Shown in pieces: positions 1-6,245 of a stretch of DNA of 39,421 nt. The translations under genes and the position numbers were made by a program. The stretch lies in IMG/VR virus record IMGVR_UViG_3300046008_000639, positions 1 to 39,421 of that record; one strand, 5' to 3'. The DNA comes from a virus. Under the pieces are notes generated by a model, which was not told the origin of the DNA, ran no database searches, and worked only from the letters and a program-made list of their open reading frames with translations. Every line of letters starts with the position of its first letter. The first letter of the stretch is position 1.

Positions 1-57
1 GGATGCTTGTTCTGCTGTCATGGTTGTAGTTGGTGGCATACGGATTAGATTGGTCAT
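1..57 (-). CDS. Partial hypothetical protein, N-terminus only
   Basis: The last gene of the leftward unit, cut by the window edge. ATG at 57 is preceded by an excellent ribosome binding site (AGGAGGGAGC, minus strand), and the start overlaps the stop of the upstream gene by ATGA. Only 19 residues are visible (beginning MTNLIRMPP), so no function can be given. Confidence 0.7.
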   Translation of the reverse strand, partial: MTNLIRMPPTTTMTAEQAS

Positions 58-296
58 GCTCCCTCCTTCTGCTGTGCGCCGGGTGCGAGATAGACATCAA
101 CGAGGTCGTTGCAGCGGTCATCTGCACACTTGCAAATCCCTGCACCTTCAATATTGCACCGAGGCATTGCCGCGCATGGCTCCTGATTCTTGAGCGCAGC
201 AAGTTCTGCACGAAGCTCATCAATCTCACAGTGCGGGCACTTCTTTGAGGTATCGTTAAAAATCCCTGTAAGGAAGTGGCGGCAAGGTGATGTCAT
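54..296 (-). CDS. Hypothetical Cys-rich small protein
   Basis: An 80-residue protein with seven cysteines, including CPHC near residue 20 and a C-terminal set (CNIEGAGICKCADDRC), so it may bind a metal. No family is recognised. The start overlaps the stop of the preceding gene by ATGA, and its own stop overlaps the next start in the same way, so it lies in a translationally coupled accessory operon. Confidence 0.65.
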   Translation of the reverse strand: MTSPCRHFLTGIFNDTSKKCPHCEIDELRAELAALKNQEPCAAMPRCNIEGAGICKCADDRCNDLVDVYLAPGAQQKEGA

Positions 297-1057
297 GATG
301 CCTCCTTTAGCTTCGCCAGTTCAAGGGCTGCGTGTTGGTAGAAGTTGTGCCTGCCTGTCGTTATGCGGTGCATCTCGTACAGCCGACTCATGCAGGCTTC
401 AATACCTCTGTTGAACTCATCTTCCGCATCTTTCGTATCGTCCCTCCCTGCCTGATACCCCTTGTCATATGTGATGTGCGCAGCGAGGTGCTCTGCCGAG
501 CGTTCAGCTAACTTTGCTCTGAGGTCGGCGTTTACATCTTGAAGGGCTTGTGCGCGTTTAGCTATCGCATCCCTCCCTTTCTCACAACGTACCAAGTCGG
601 TCAACGCTTGGTCACGCTCACACCCAGGCTTCTTGCAGAATCCGCCGCATGATGGGCATTGGTGTACTACCATGTCGCGCCACTGACTCGGCTCCTGCTC
701 TGGCTGTGCTGGTGCTGTTGGTGGGATTGGTAATGCGTCTATCCACTCTCGTACCAGTGCATCGTCAAGCGACAAGTTCCGCTTCTTTGCGAAGTCTCTG
801 ATGGCATCTACGGCTGGTGCTGCGTCATCAGATGCCGACAACACGATACGTTCTGTGCGTGATGTAAGGTAGCCCATGAAGTCAAACAGCGCACCAGCAA
901 TGATGGCGTGTGCCACAGGCTCCACCGCCTCAGCCTGTTCGATGGCGTGGCGTAGGGCTGTGATCGCGTTGTATGCTTCTTTGTGATACGGTTTTAGGTC
1001 GTCCGGCACCAGTTGTTCCAGCGCCTCAAGCGCCTGTTGCATTACTTGTTTGCTCAT
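293..1057 (-). CDS. Hypothetical phage protein with coiled coil and Cys cluster
   Basis: 254 residues. The N-terminal third is helical and Glu/Ala rich (residues 1-45). A short zinc-ribbon-like cluster (CPSCGGFCKKPGC) sits near residues 134-146, followed by a predicted coiled coil (residues 150-200). It resembles the mosaic accessory proteins that phages of Gram-negative bacteria often carry at operon ends; that comparison is from general knowledge, not a search. It overlaps both neighbours by ATGA. No enzymatic motif is visible. Confidence 0.65.
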   Translation of the reverse strand: MSKQVMQQALEALEQLVPDDLKPYHKEAYNAITALRHAIEQAEAVEPVAHAIIAGALFDFMGYLTSRTERIVLSASDDAAPAVDAIRDFAKKRNLSLDDALVREWIDALPIPPTAPAQPEQEPSQWRDMVVHQCPSCGGFCKKPGCERDQALTDLVRCEKGRDAIAKRAQALQDVNADLRAKLAERSAEHLAAHITYDKGYQAGRDDTKDAEDEFNRGIEACMSRLYEMHRITTGRHNFYQHAALELAKLKEAS

Positions 1058-1404
1058 TTGGCTTCCTTCATGGCTTCAATTTCACCTATCACATTGCAGA
1101 TAGGGCAGTCACAGCCACTCAAGCCTTCTGGCTTTGTCATATCGCTGGCGTACTCCAGTGCGTACAAGGATTTATCAAGCAGAGCAGCCAGAGCATCACG
1201 CTCAACCTTATGCTTTGCTGCCATGCCATCGGCTTCACGTTGGTACTCATCTCGGTTTGCGGTCATTGCTGTCAGTGCAAGTGCATCATTCTCAATCCGC
1301 AGAGTCGCAGCCAGTGCCTCAAGCTCAAGGCGCTCGATGGTGGCTTTGGTTTCTGTGCATACGGCGCAATCGTGCTGCACACACCCGATAAGTTCTGTTG
1401 TCAT
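1054..1404 (-). CDS. Hypothetical protein, helical with terminal Cys pairs
   Basis: 116 residues, mostly one long helix rich in Ala, Glu, Leu and Arg (about residues 20-95). Cysteines cluster near both ends (CVQHDCAVC at residues 8-16, CDCPICN near residue 100), which suggests a coiled coil capped by metal-binding turns. ATGA overlaps on both sides place it in the same coupled operon. Function unknown. Confidence 0.6.
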   Translation of the reverse strand: MTTELIGCVQHDCAVCTETKATIERLELEALAATLRIENDALALTAMTANRDEYQREADGMAAKHKVERDALAALLDKSLYALEYASDMTKPEGLSGCDCPICNVIGEIEAMKEAK

Positions 1405-1589
1405 GATTCGTCCTTAATTTTGTTGGTGCAAACCCCATCGGCTACCACGCCCTGCATCCAGGGTTGTCGCTCTCCGGTGCTCTTGTCGGTTCTGCGCTGG
1501 CAGTCAATGCAAGTGGCGTGCAGCTCTACGCCGAACGGCTTGGTCATCAGTTGGCCGTGGCATCTGGCGGTGTCGTAGCTGAGGCTCAT
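1401..1589 (-). CDS. Hypothetical small protein
   Basis: 62 residues with CxxC (CIDC) near residue 27 and two other cysteines. No family recognised. Its start at 1589 overlaps the stop of the upstream zinc-ribbon gene, and its stop overlaps the next start. The tight coupling is the main evidence that it is translated. Confidence 0.55.
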   Translation of the reverse strand: MSLSYDTARCHGQLMTKPFGVELHATCIDCQRRTDKSTGERQPWMQGVVADGVCTNKIKDES

Positions 1590-1852
1590 GTCAACATCTC
1601 CAAAACGGTCAGCCTTTTTTCGGTGGGTATGCCGGCAACATGCTTGACTGTCAGATCGATCTTTTGTGGCTTGGCCACTTTGATCTTTCTTGTGGTGTTG
1701 TGCTTACGCTTATCTTTCGGCATGGGCGCATCAAAAAACTCGCGTGTGGAGAATGTATGACCGCTCTCGCAGCGTCTGATTCGGCTGACTTCTGACGTGC
1801 GTTGTGAGGTCATCATGACGCGCATAGGTGCGTTGCAGGTGGGGCAGTTCAC
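1586..1852 (-). CDS. Zinc-ribbon protein, Ogr/Delta- or NrdR-like N-terminus
   Basis: 88 residues from a GTG start that overlaps the previous stop (GTGA). The N-terminal 40 residues have the pattern CPxCxAPMR ... RRCESGHTFSTREFF, the layout seen in Ogr/Delta-type phage activators and in the NrdR zinc ribbon: CxxC, a basic segment, then C..GH.F.T.E. The third and fourth ligands would be the later Cys and His. The C-terminal half is basic (KDKRKHNTTRKIKVAKPQK), which fits nucleic-acid binding. A regulatory role is inference. Confidence 0.6.
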   Translation of the reverse strand: MNCPTCNAPMRVMMTSQRTSEVSRIRRCESGHTFSTREFFDAPMPKDKRKHNTTRKIKVAKPQKIDLTVKHVAGIPTEKRLTVLEMLT

Positions 1853-1953
1853 TTGTCAGCCCTGGATAAGATCCATCCAATCAGCAGGCCAACACCGCCG
1901 ATCAGCAGGCAAATGAGCTTGAGCAAGGTCACCAAGCCTGATGAATCACTCAC
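1849..1953 (-). CDS. Small single-pass membrane protein (34 aa)
   Basis: A longer reading from 2031 exists, but the better start is GTG at 1953. It overlaps the upstream stop by GTGA, the same coupling used throughout this operon, and gives 34 residues. Residues 8-29 (LVTLLKLICLLIGGVGLLIG) form one clear transmembrane helix, followed by a short charged tail. Possible roles include a holin-like or exclusion protein, but nothing in the sequence decides this. Confidence 0.55.
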   Translation of the reverse strand: MSDSSGLVTLLKLICLLIGGVGLLIGWILSRADK

Positions 1954-2120
1954 GCGAACAACCCTGACACAATGTAGGATGCCATGTAGGCAAGAGAAAC
2001 AACAGCCACAATGGCGCCAACCATGTACCACTTCCAGTCGGTTCCAGGGTATTGCTCTTCAGCTTCTTGCTCTTTGCGTAGGGTGCCGCGCCTGATGTAT
2101 GCCTGGTCAAATTCTGTCAT
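1950..2120 (-). CDS. Small membrane protein (56 aa)
   Basis: An in-frame upstream Met at 2189 would lie upstream of the promoter at 2157-2185. ATG at 2120, with AAGGAA about 8 nt ahead, is the likely start. The first 30 residues are polar and charged. A hydrophobic helix follows (WYMVGAIVAVVSLAYMASYIV), giving an N-in single-pass protein. It is the first gene of the leftward unit driven by the operator-overlapping promoter. Confidence 0.6.
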   Translation of the reverse strand: MTEFDQAYIRRGTLRKEQEAEEQYPGTDWKWYMVGAIVAVVSLAYMASYIVSGLFA

Positions 2121-2156
2121 CTGTATTCCTTGTGTGTTGCTAAACTGTAAAGTCAA

Positions 2157-2185
2157 AGTATAGCATATAGCAAACAGATTGACAA
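2157..2185 (-). promoter_or_regulatory. Sigma70 promoter with embedded operator (site A)
   Basis: The minus strand reads TTGTCA (2185-2180), a 17-nt spacer, then TATACT (2162-2157). The dyad GTTTGCT-ATAT-GCTATAC (2175-2158) fills the spacer and overlaps the -10 box, so a bound repressor would block RNA polymerase. It drives the 1950-2120 gene and those beyond it. Confidence 0.7.
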
Positions 2186-2198
2186 ACAAATGGCTAGC

Positions 2199-2549
2199 TT
2201 AGAATCCGCGGCTTGGCAGTGCAAACGCATCATTGCAGCCGACACGGCCTGTGAATGGCTTGAGATCTTCACCCATGTAGCTACCCTCTGGCACATGCAG
2301 GCGGCCGCGCACGATGCCTTTGCGCTCGGTCTCGATGCCGCATGACTGCCGGCCGGCATTGGTGACGCGCCAGGTGGTGTCGCCGTACTCGATTGAGCGC
2401 TTGATGAAGCCGCTGCGCTCCATGGTGCTCAGGTATCTGGAGTCGATGCCGGTCATGGATTGGATGTCTTTTTGCAGCATGGGGCCAAGCCGATGCAGGG
2501 CGGTGATGACGTTGAGTCGGAGTTCTGCCAGGGGTTTGTCTTGCTTCAT
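2199..2549 (-). CDS. Putative winged-helix DNA-binding protein
   Basis: 116 residues. Residues 10-65 read as a helix-turn-helix/winged-helix unit: LNVITALHRLGPMLQKDIQSM, then GIDSRYLSTMERSGFIKR, then a wing-like strand pair (SIEYGDTTWRVTNAGR). This pattern is common in small phage MarR- or DnaT-like regulators. The C-terminal part has no known motif. The start overlaps the upstream stop by ATGA and has no strong ribosome site of its own, so translation is probably coupled. A regulatory role is inferred. Confidence 0.6.
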   Translation of the reverse strand: MKQDKPLAELRLNVITALHRLGPMLQKDIQSMTGIDSRYLSTMERSGFIKRSIEYGDTTWRVTNAGRQSCGIETERKGIVRGRLHVPEGSYMGEDLKPFTGRVGCNDAFALPSRGF

Positions 2550-2731
2550 GCGTTACCGTAGATGATGTTTGTTTTGTTGAGCGCGCCAACCAGTTCAGCC
2601 ATGCTGAGATTTCGCTTGCCGAGGAATTTGTGCATCTCTGAATGCTGCTTCTTGTAAGCGATGACATCCTGCACACTGGCGGTGGCCATGCGGGATGGCA
2701 CCTTCTTCCATGTGTCTTTGACGGATGCCAT
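2546..2731 (-). CDS. Hypothetical 61-aa basic protein
   Basis: The frame stays open to 2899, but the promoter at 2781-2809 would start transcripts near 2774. ATG at 2731 has GAGG 7 nt upstream and fits best; ATG at 2773 is an alternative. The protein is helical and basic (ASVQDVIAYKKQHSEMHKFLGKRNLSMAELVGAL) and may be a small nucleic-acid-binding protein. It is the first gene after promoter B and is coupled by ATGA to the winged-helix gene. Confidence 0.55.
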   Translation of the reverse strand: MASVKDTWKKVPSRMATASVQDVIAYKKQHSEMHKFLGKRNLSMAELVGALNKTNIIYGNA

Positions 2732-2780
2732 GATGACCTCGCGTTGGTCTGGTTCTTTGTTTGTATTTTGCATGAACTGC

Positions 2781-2809
2781 ATTATGCCATAAGGCAAACA
2801 ACACGGCAA
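2781..2809 (-). promoter_or_regulatory. Sigma70 promoter with embedded operator (site B)
   Basis: The minus strand reads TTGCCG (2809-2804), a 17-nt spacer, then CATAAT (2786-2781). The dyad GTTTGCC-TTAT-GGCATAA (2799-2782) lies in the spacer and runs into the -10 box. The -35 box falls inside the 10-bp hairpin at 2799-2826. Confidence 0.65.
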
Positions 2810-2826
2810 ATAAAAATGCCGTGTTG
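2799..2826 (-). terminator. Terminator-like hairpin after the SPFH gene
   Basis: A perfect 10-bp inverted repeat (CAACACGGCA / TGCCGTGTTG) with an 8-nt A/T loop lies 10 nt past the stop of the SPFH gene. Only a short T-run (TTT) follows on the minus strand, so it may be a weak or bidirectional terminator. It separates the recombination operon from promoter B. Confidence 0.5.
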
Positions 2827-2835
2827 TGGTGGTAC

Positions 2836-3642
2836 TTACTTGAGGTTGATGAACGGCATGGCGCCGCCGGCCTGCGTCACAGGCATCACGCCATCCCATT
2901 TGGCGATAGCCTGCAGCTGCACGTACTCGGCACCGCCATTGGCCGAGATGGCGGAGGCACGCAGCTTGATGGCATCGGCATCACCCTGGGCTTCAGCGCG
3001 CTTGCGGTCGGCTTCAGCAATGGCCAAGATCACTTCCTTCTTTTTGGATGCAATCTCGAAGTCACGGGCCGCAGCTTCCTTGATGGCTTTCTCAAGCGCC
3101 GGGTCAGTCACCAGGTTGCGCACGTTGGCACTGCGGACAAAGAACCAGCCCTTGCCAGCAGAGGCATCCAGGTCAGCCTGCAGTGACTTGACAACCTCGG
3201 CCGAGATGGCGGTGCGCTCTGTGTGCACCGTGCTTGAGGGGTACTTGGTCACCGTGTTGTAGATGGCTTCGCGGGCCTGGCGCGTGACGTAGTTGAGACC
3301 CACACGCATGCCGTCTTCACCCTTGACTTCAGACAAGTCACCGGGCCAGCGCATCATGATGTCGGCCGCTTTGGCGGGGTCGATCTGCACGTAGATGTCA
3401 ATGTCGAGGTCGGCCAGGTTGATCTTGTCGCTGGTCTGCGGCTTGAGGTCAGTGAGCTGCAGCGCCAGTTCTTTGGCGGACACCTCGGTGAGTTTCTTGA
3501 ACAGAGAAAAATAGACGCCAGGCGGAAGGATCTCTTTCTTGACCTGGCCCATGGTTGATTCAACGGCCACATTTCCAGTGTCAATCTGCGTACATGCAGC
3601 AAGTGATGTGATAAAAAGTGCGAGTATTAATAAGCGTTTCAT
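2836..3642 (-). CDS. SPFH / band 7 (prohibitin, HflC-like) lipoprotein
   Basis: 268 residues from ATG at 3642; a TTG at 3657 overlapping the upstream stop is a possible alternative. A lipoprotein signal is visible: basic MKRLL, a hydrophobic core and lipobox SLAAC, so the protein is probably anchored facing the periplasm. The rest has the SPFH/band-7 layout: GNVAVESTMGQVKKEILPPGVYF near the start, a beta-rich domain, then a helix with charged heptads (ALEKAIKEAAARDFEIASKKKEVILAIAEADRKRAEAQGDADA) typical of prohibitin and HflK/HflC coiled coils. In E. coli HflK/HflC bind FtsH and affect lambda lysogeny. A matching role here is inference. Confidence 0.8.
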   Translation of the reverse strand: MKRLLILALFITSLAACTQIDTGNVAVESTMGQVKKEILPPGVYFSLFKKLTEVSAKELALQLTDLKPQTSDKINLADLDIDIYVQIDPAKAADIMMRWPGDLSEVKGEDGMRVGLNYVTRQAREAIYNTVTKYPSSTVHTERTAISAEVVKSLQADLDASAGKGWFFVRSANVRNLVTDPALEKAIKEAAARDFEIASKKKEVILAIAEADRKRAEAQGDADAIKLRASAISANGGAEYVQLQAIAKWDGVMPVTQAGGAMPFINLK

Positions 3643-3653
3643 GGGTTTGATTT

Positions 3654-3845
3654 TCAAAGTAAGTTGGTAGCAGGGAGATAAACGGCTGCGGCTACCAGGA
3701 GCAGCAGCAGCAGGATGAGGGCGCCCAGGCGCAGGCCGTGGCGGGTGATGGCGGATGTCGCGGCGGCCACATCCTTTTTGCTGGCCATGGTGAAGAACCC
3801 ATAGCCAGCCACCACCAAAACAATCAGCAGCAGCAGGTGTTTCAT
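3654..3845 (-). CDS. Small two-helix membrane protein next to the SPFH gene
   Basis: 63 residues: helix 1 (MKHLLLLIVLVVAGYGFF, possibly a signal anchor), a polar link with KKDVAAATSAITRHGLR, then helix 2 (LGALILLLLLLVAAAVYL). It lies 2 nt after the RdgC stop and 11 nt before the SPFH ATG (or overlaps the alternative TTG), so the two membrane genes are co-transcribed and may form a pair. Function unknown. Confidence 0.6.
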   Translation of the reverse strand: MKHLLLLIVLVVAGYGFFTMASKKDVAAATSAITRHGLRLGALILLLLLLVAAAVYLPATNLL

Positions 3846-3847
3846 GC

Positions 3848-4732
3848 TTATTGCGCGACGGGTGCGTCGGTCAAATCAAACATCAGGTCATCGAGCATGA
3901 GGGTCATCTCGGTGGTCAACAGGAACACATCCACGTCGTAGCTGTCCATGTCACCGGCATCACTGGGGGGCGGGGTCTCGAATGCCAGCTTTTTCAGGAC
4001 CATGGTGTCGGTCAGTGCAAATGAGATCCGGTTCTGCCAGGAGAGGGCCAGGCTGGCCACGTCCATGCCAGCCATCAGGTGGTCCTTGATCTCTGGTACA
4101 TCCAAATTGTGGTGGGTGTACTTGACCTTGGTTTTTGATTCGTCGGTGGACTTGAGCTCGCAGCTGGTCTCGATGCCAAAGGAGGCAGGGCTCAGCGCAC
4201 CAGACAGCCAGGACTTCATGGTGGCGCCAGGCTGCACATCGGTTGCCATGGTGAGCGTCAGGCCAGGCAGTGAGTTCACCAGCAGGCGGCAGGCATCATC
4301 GGCCTGGGCTTGTGAGGCGGTGTCGATCACCACACGCTTGTTGACCGGGTCCACCCAGACCTTGATGGCCACGCGCGCCGGGAAGGCTGCGGGCAACAGG
4401 TCAAACAGGATCTCGTCCTTGAGCTCGCGGGATTCTTTCTTGCCAGGCTTGCGGCCGGTGGCATCCTCGATGGCCTTGACGCGCTCGACCAGCTTGGCAG
4501 CAATCACGGCCGCCGGCACCTTCTTGGTTTCCTTGGTGGCCACCAGCATCATGTGGCCATTGATGGCTTCACACAGCGGGCCATGGGCTTCGCCGCGGGG
4601 CTCGGTCCAGCCCAGGCTCTCGGGCTGGCTTGGCAGGCACGGCGCAAAGCGGGCCGGCTCAAGGGATTCCAGCACATTCAGGGATGCGTCTGGCATGGTG
4701 GCGATGGTGTAAATGATGGCGTTTTTGAACAT
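3848..4732 (-). CDS. rdgC: RdgC-like recombination-associated protein
   Basis: 294 residues, close to the usual 300 of RdgC. Family marks: FKNAIIYTI at the start; FAPCLPSQPESLGWTEPRGEAHGPLCEAINGHMML; the helix KLVERVKAIEDATGRKPGKKESRELKDEILFDLLPAAF; VWVDPVNKRVVIDTAS; and LTMATDVQPGATMKSWL. RdgC forms a ring-shaped dimer on double-stranded DNA and limits RecA loading. The start is ATG at 4732 with AGGAAAA upstream, not the longer in-frame Met at 4783. It lies in one leftward operon with SSB, exonuclease and ERF, so the phage carries both annealing functions and a possible RecA modulator. Confidence 0.88.
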   Translation of the reverse strand: MFKNAIIYTIATMPDASLNVLESLEPARFAPCLPSQPESLGWTEPRGEAHGPLCEAINGHMMLVATKETKKVPAAVIAAKLVERVKAIEDATGRKPGKKESRELKDEILFDLLPAAFPARVAIKVWVDPVNKRVVIDTASQAQADDACRLLVNSLPGLTLTMATDVQPGATMKSWLSGALSPASFGIETSCELKSTDESKTKVKYTHHNLDVPEIKDHLMAGMDVASLALSWQNRISFALTDTMVLKKLAFETPPPSDAGDMDSYDVDVFLLTTEMTLMLDDLMFDLTDAPVAQ

Positions 4733-4733
4733 G

Positions 4734-4826
4734 TTATTTTCCTGGTGTGCTGTGTTTGAATTTGCCAACGATGTTGGTGGCATTGCTAGACTTGGCCTGG
4801 GTGAATTTGAAGTCAGGCGTTTTCAT
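4734..4826 (-). CDS. Possible 30-aa basic peptide
   Basis: ATG at 4826, with a purine-rich AGAAAGAAG ahead, gives 30 residues (MKTPDFKFTQAK ... GKFKHSTPGK) ending one base before the RdgC start. It overlaps the upstream gene by 14 nt. Seven lysines make it basic. Support is the ribosome site and close packing only; it may simply be a coupling leader for RdgC. Confidence 0.4.
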   Translation of the reverse strand: MKTPDFKFTQAKSSNATNIVGKFKHSTPGK

Positions 4827-5220
4827 GAGCTTCTTTCTTTGAAAATGTGCGAACGGTGACCAGCTTCTCTTCTTCAGTGACATCCAACAGGTAGGCGCCT
4901 CCCATCCAGTCAACGGCCTCTGGCTCGCCATGCTTGCCGCCGCCATACCAATAGTCCCAACCCACCCATGCGCCGTCGTTCAACTTGCGGCCAACTGCAA
5001 TGCATTCATAGTGGCGCGAATGCGGGGATGGAAGGCTTGTGTCTGCACCTGATTCCCTAAACTCTGACAAGTGATCCTGCATGCCGGACCCGTCTTCTCC
5101 TTCGGCCTCCTCCCACATGTCATCGATGTTTTCCTCTGTGATTTCAATGCGCTCTCCATTTGTTGCATGAAGGTCTGCCTCAACCAGCAGGTGGCGTTTG
5201 ATGAGTTGTTCTGGCGTCAT
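4813..5220 (-). CDS. Hypothetical acidic phage protein
   Basis: 135 residues, rich in Asp and Glu, with an aromatic Gly-rich centre (WVGWDYWYGGGKHGEPEAVDWMGGAYLLDVTEEEKLVTVRTF) suggesting a small beta fold. No family is recognised with certainty. A weak GAAAG ribosome site precedes the ATG, and the gene lies 8 nt after its upstream neighbour in the recombination operon. Confidence 0.6.
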   Translation of the reverse strand: MTPEQLIKRHLLVEADLHATNGERIEITEENIDDMWEEAEGEDGSGMQDHLSEFRESGADTSLPSPHSRHYECIAVGRKLNDGAWVGWDYWYGGGKHGEPEAVDWMGGAYLLDVTEEEKLVTVRTFSKKEAHENA

Positions 5221-5228
5221 GGTGTCTT

Positions 5229-5423
5229 TCAGTTTGGCTTGCGCATCTCAGCGAGCGCGCGGGTTAAATCCATGCTGGCACGTTTGACGGCGCCGCTTTG
5301 TTTACTGGCCCAGTAGTAGCTGTGCGAGGTGCTCTCATTGGCATCAGACTTCTCCAGCTCCTTGACTTTCTCAAGGAACCGGAGAGCCTCACCCTTGGCT
5401 TTGGCGAGGTTGGCGTGGGTCAT
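5229..5423 (-). CDS. Hypothetical small helical protein
   Basis: 64 residues, charged and helical (AKAKGEALRFLEKVKELEKSD ... SGAVKRASMDLTRALAEMRK). It overlaps the SSB stop by ATGA, so it is probably translated together with SSB. Function unknown; a partner of SSB is possible from position only. Confidence 0.55.
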   Translation of the reverse strand: MTHANLAKAKGEALRFLEKVKELEKSDANESTSHSYYWASKQSGAVKRASMDLTRALAEMRKPN

Positions 5424-5935
5424 GCGCAGGCGAGGCAGAAGGCGCGTGAGGACATAGGGTCATTGAATGGAATATCGTCATCCATGTTTTCAAATCCGCT
5501 GCCACCGCGGCCGGCCGGTGCCTGTGCTTGGCGCTGTGCTGGTGCAGCCTGGCGCTGGGGTGGCGCCTGACGGCTTTGCTGAGGCGCGGCCTGGCGCTGT
5601 GGCTGCTGTGGTACATCGCGCCGGTCGGTCAGCTCAATGTCCTCAATGCGACCGACCAGGCTGACGCCCTCGCCACCTTCCTTTTTCTGATACGTTTCCA
5701 CATGGCAGTCTGCAAGGTGGAACACATGCTGGCTTCCTTTGAGCAGCATGGGGGCCAGGGTTTCAGCGCGTGCACCAAACAGGGATGCGTCAATCCACTG
5801 TGTTTTGCGATTGCCTTCCTGATCCTTCATGCCATGGTTGAATGCCAATGCAACTTTTGCAACAGCCGTACCATCGTTGAGGTAGCGAAGCTCGGCATCA
5901 CGGCCGAGGCGAAAGAGTCCAGAGGTTTTTGACAT
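5420..5935 (-). CDS. ssb: Single-stranded DNA-binding protein
   Basis: 171 residues. Residues 1-105 match the OB-fold SSB pattern: GRDAELRYLNDGTAVAKVALAFN, then TQWIDASLFGARAETLAPMLLKG, then ETYQKKEGGEGVSLVGRIEDIEL. A Gln/Pro/Ala-rich linker follows. The acidic DDDIPF tip, which normally ends SSB and recruits partner proteins, is present near residue 152 but is followed by about 14 more residues (NDPMSSRAFCLACA). It starts with AAAGGAAA spaced well before ATG 5935. In the operon it would protect single strands made by the exonuclease and cooperate with ERF. Confidence 0.92.
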   Translation of the reverse strand: MSKTSGLFRLGRDAELRYLNDGTAVAKVALAFNHGMKDQEGNRKTQWIDASLFGARAETLAPMLLKGSQHVFHLADCHVETYQKKEGGEGVSLVGRIEDIELTDRRDVPQQPQRQAAPQQSRQAPPQRQAAPAQRQAQAPAGRGGSGFENMDDDIPFNDPMSSRAFCLACA

Positions 5936-6063
5936 GGTGATTTCCTTTTGGGTGGTTGAAATTGGTGACCGTCTTTCCGATCTGCCAGATGCACTGTGCT
6001 TTAACGACCAACTTTCTGCATCATTCCAGTCGGGGCCAGCTTATGGCGCTGTGCCCATGCCAA

Positions 6064-6216
6064 TCATTGGAACCAGAGATAAAAGCCGTGCAGAATTCCG
6101 ATGGGGAAGACCAGGGCGCCTGCAATCAGGAAGCCCCACAAGCCATCAGAAAAGCAGGTGAAGATGTGGGTCAGCCAGGCGACGAAGAAAGTGATGAGAA
6201 TGAGTGGCGCAACCAT
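6064..6216 (-). CDS. Small two-helix membrane protein (50 aa)
   Basis: ATG 6216 has AAAGGAC 6 nt upstream and opens a 50-codon frame ending at TGA 6064. The product (MVAPLILITFFVAWLTHIFTC, then GLWGFLIAGALVFPIGILHGF, then YLWFQ) is almost entirely hydrophobic, with two likely membrane helices. It sits between the exonuclease and SSB in the same operon. Function unknown; phage recombination operons often carry such small membrane proteins. The 128 bp after it (5936-6063) hold no further credible gene, only the SSB leader. Confidence 0.6.
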   Translation of the reverse strand: MVAPLILITFFVAWLTHIFTCFSDGLWGFLIAGALVFPIGILHGFYLWFQ

Positions 6217-6245
6217 GATGAGTCCTTTAAAAGTTGGGATGATGT

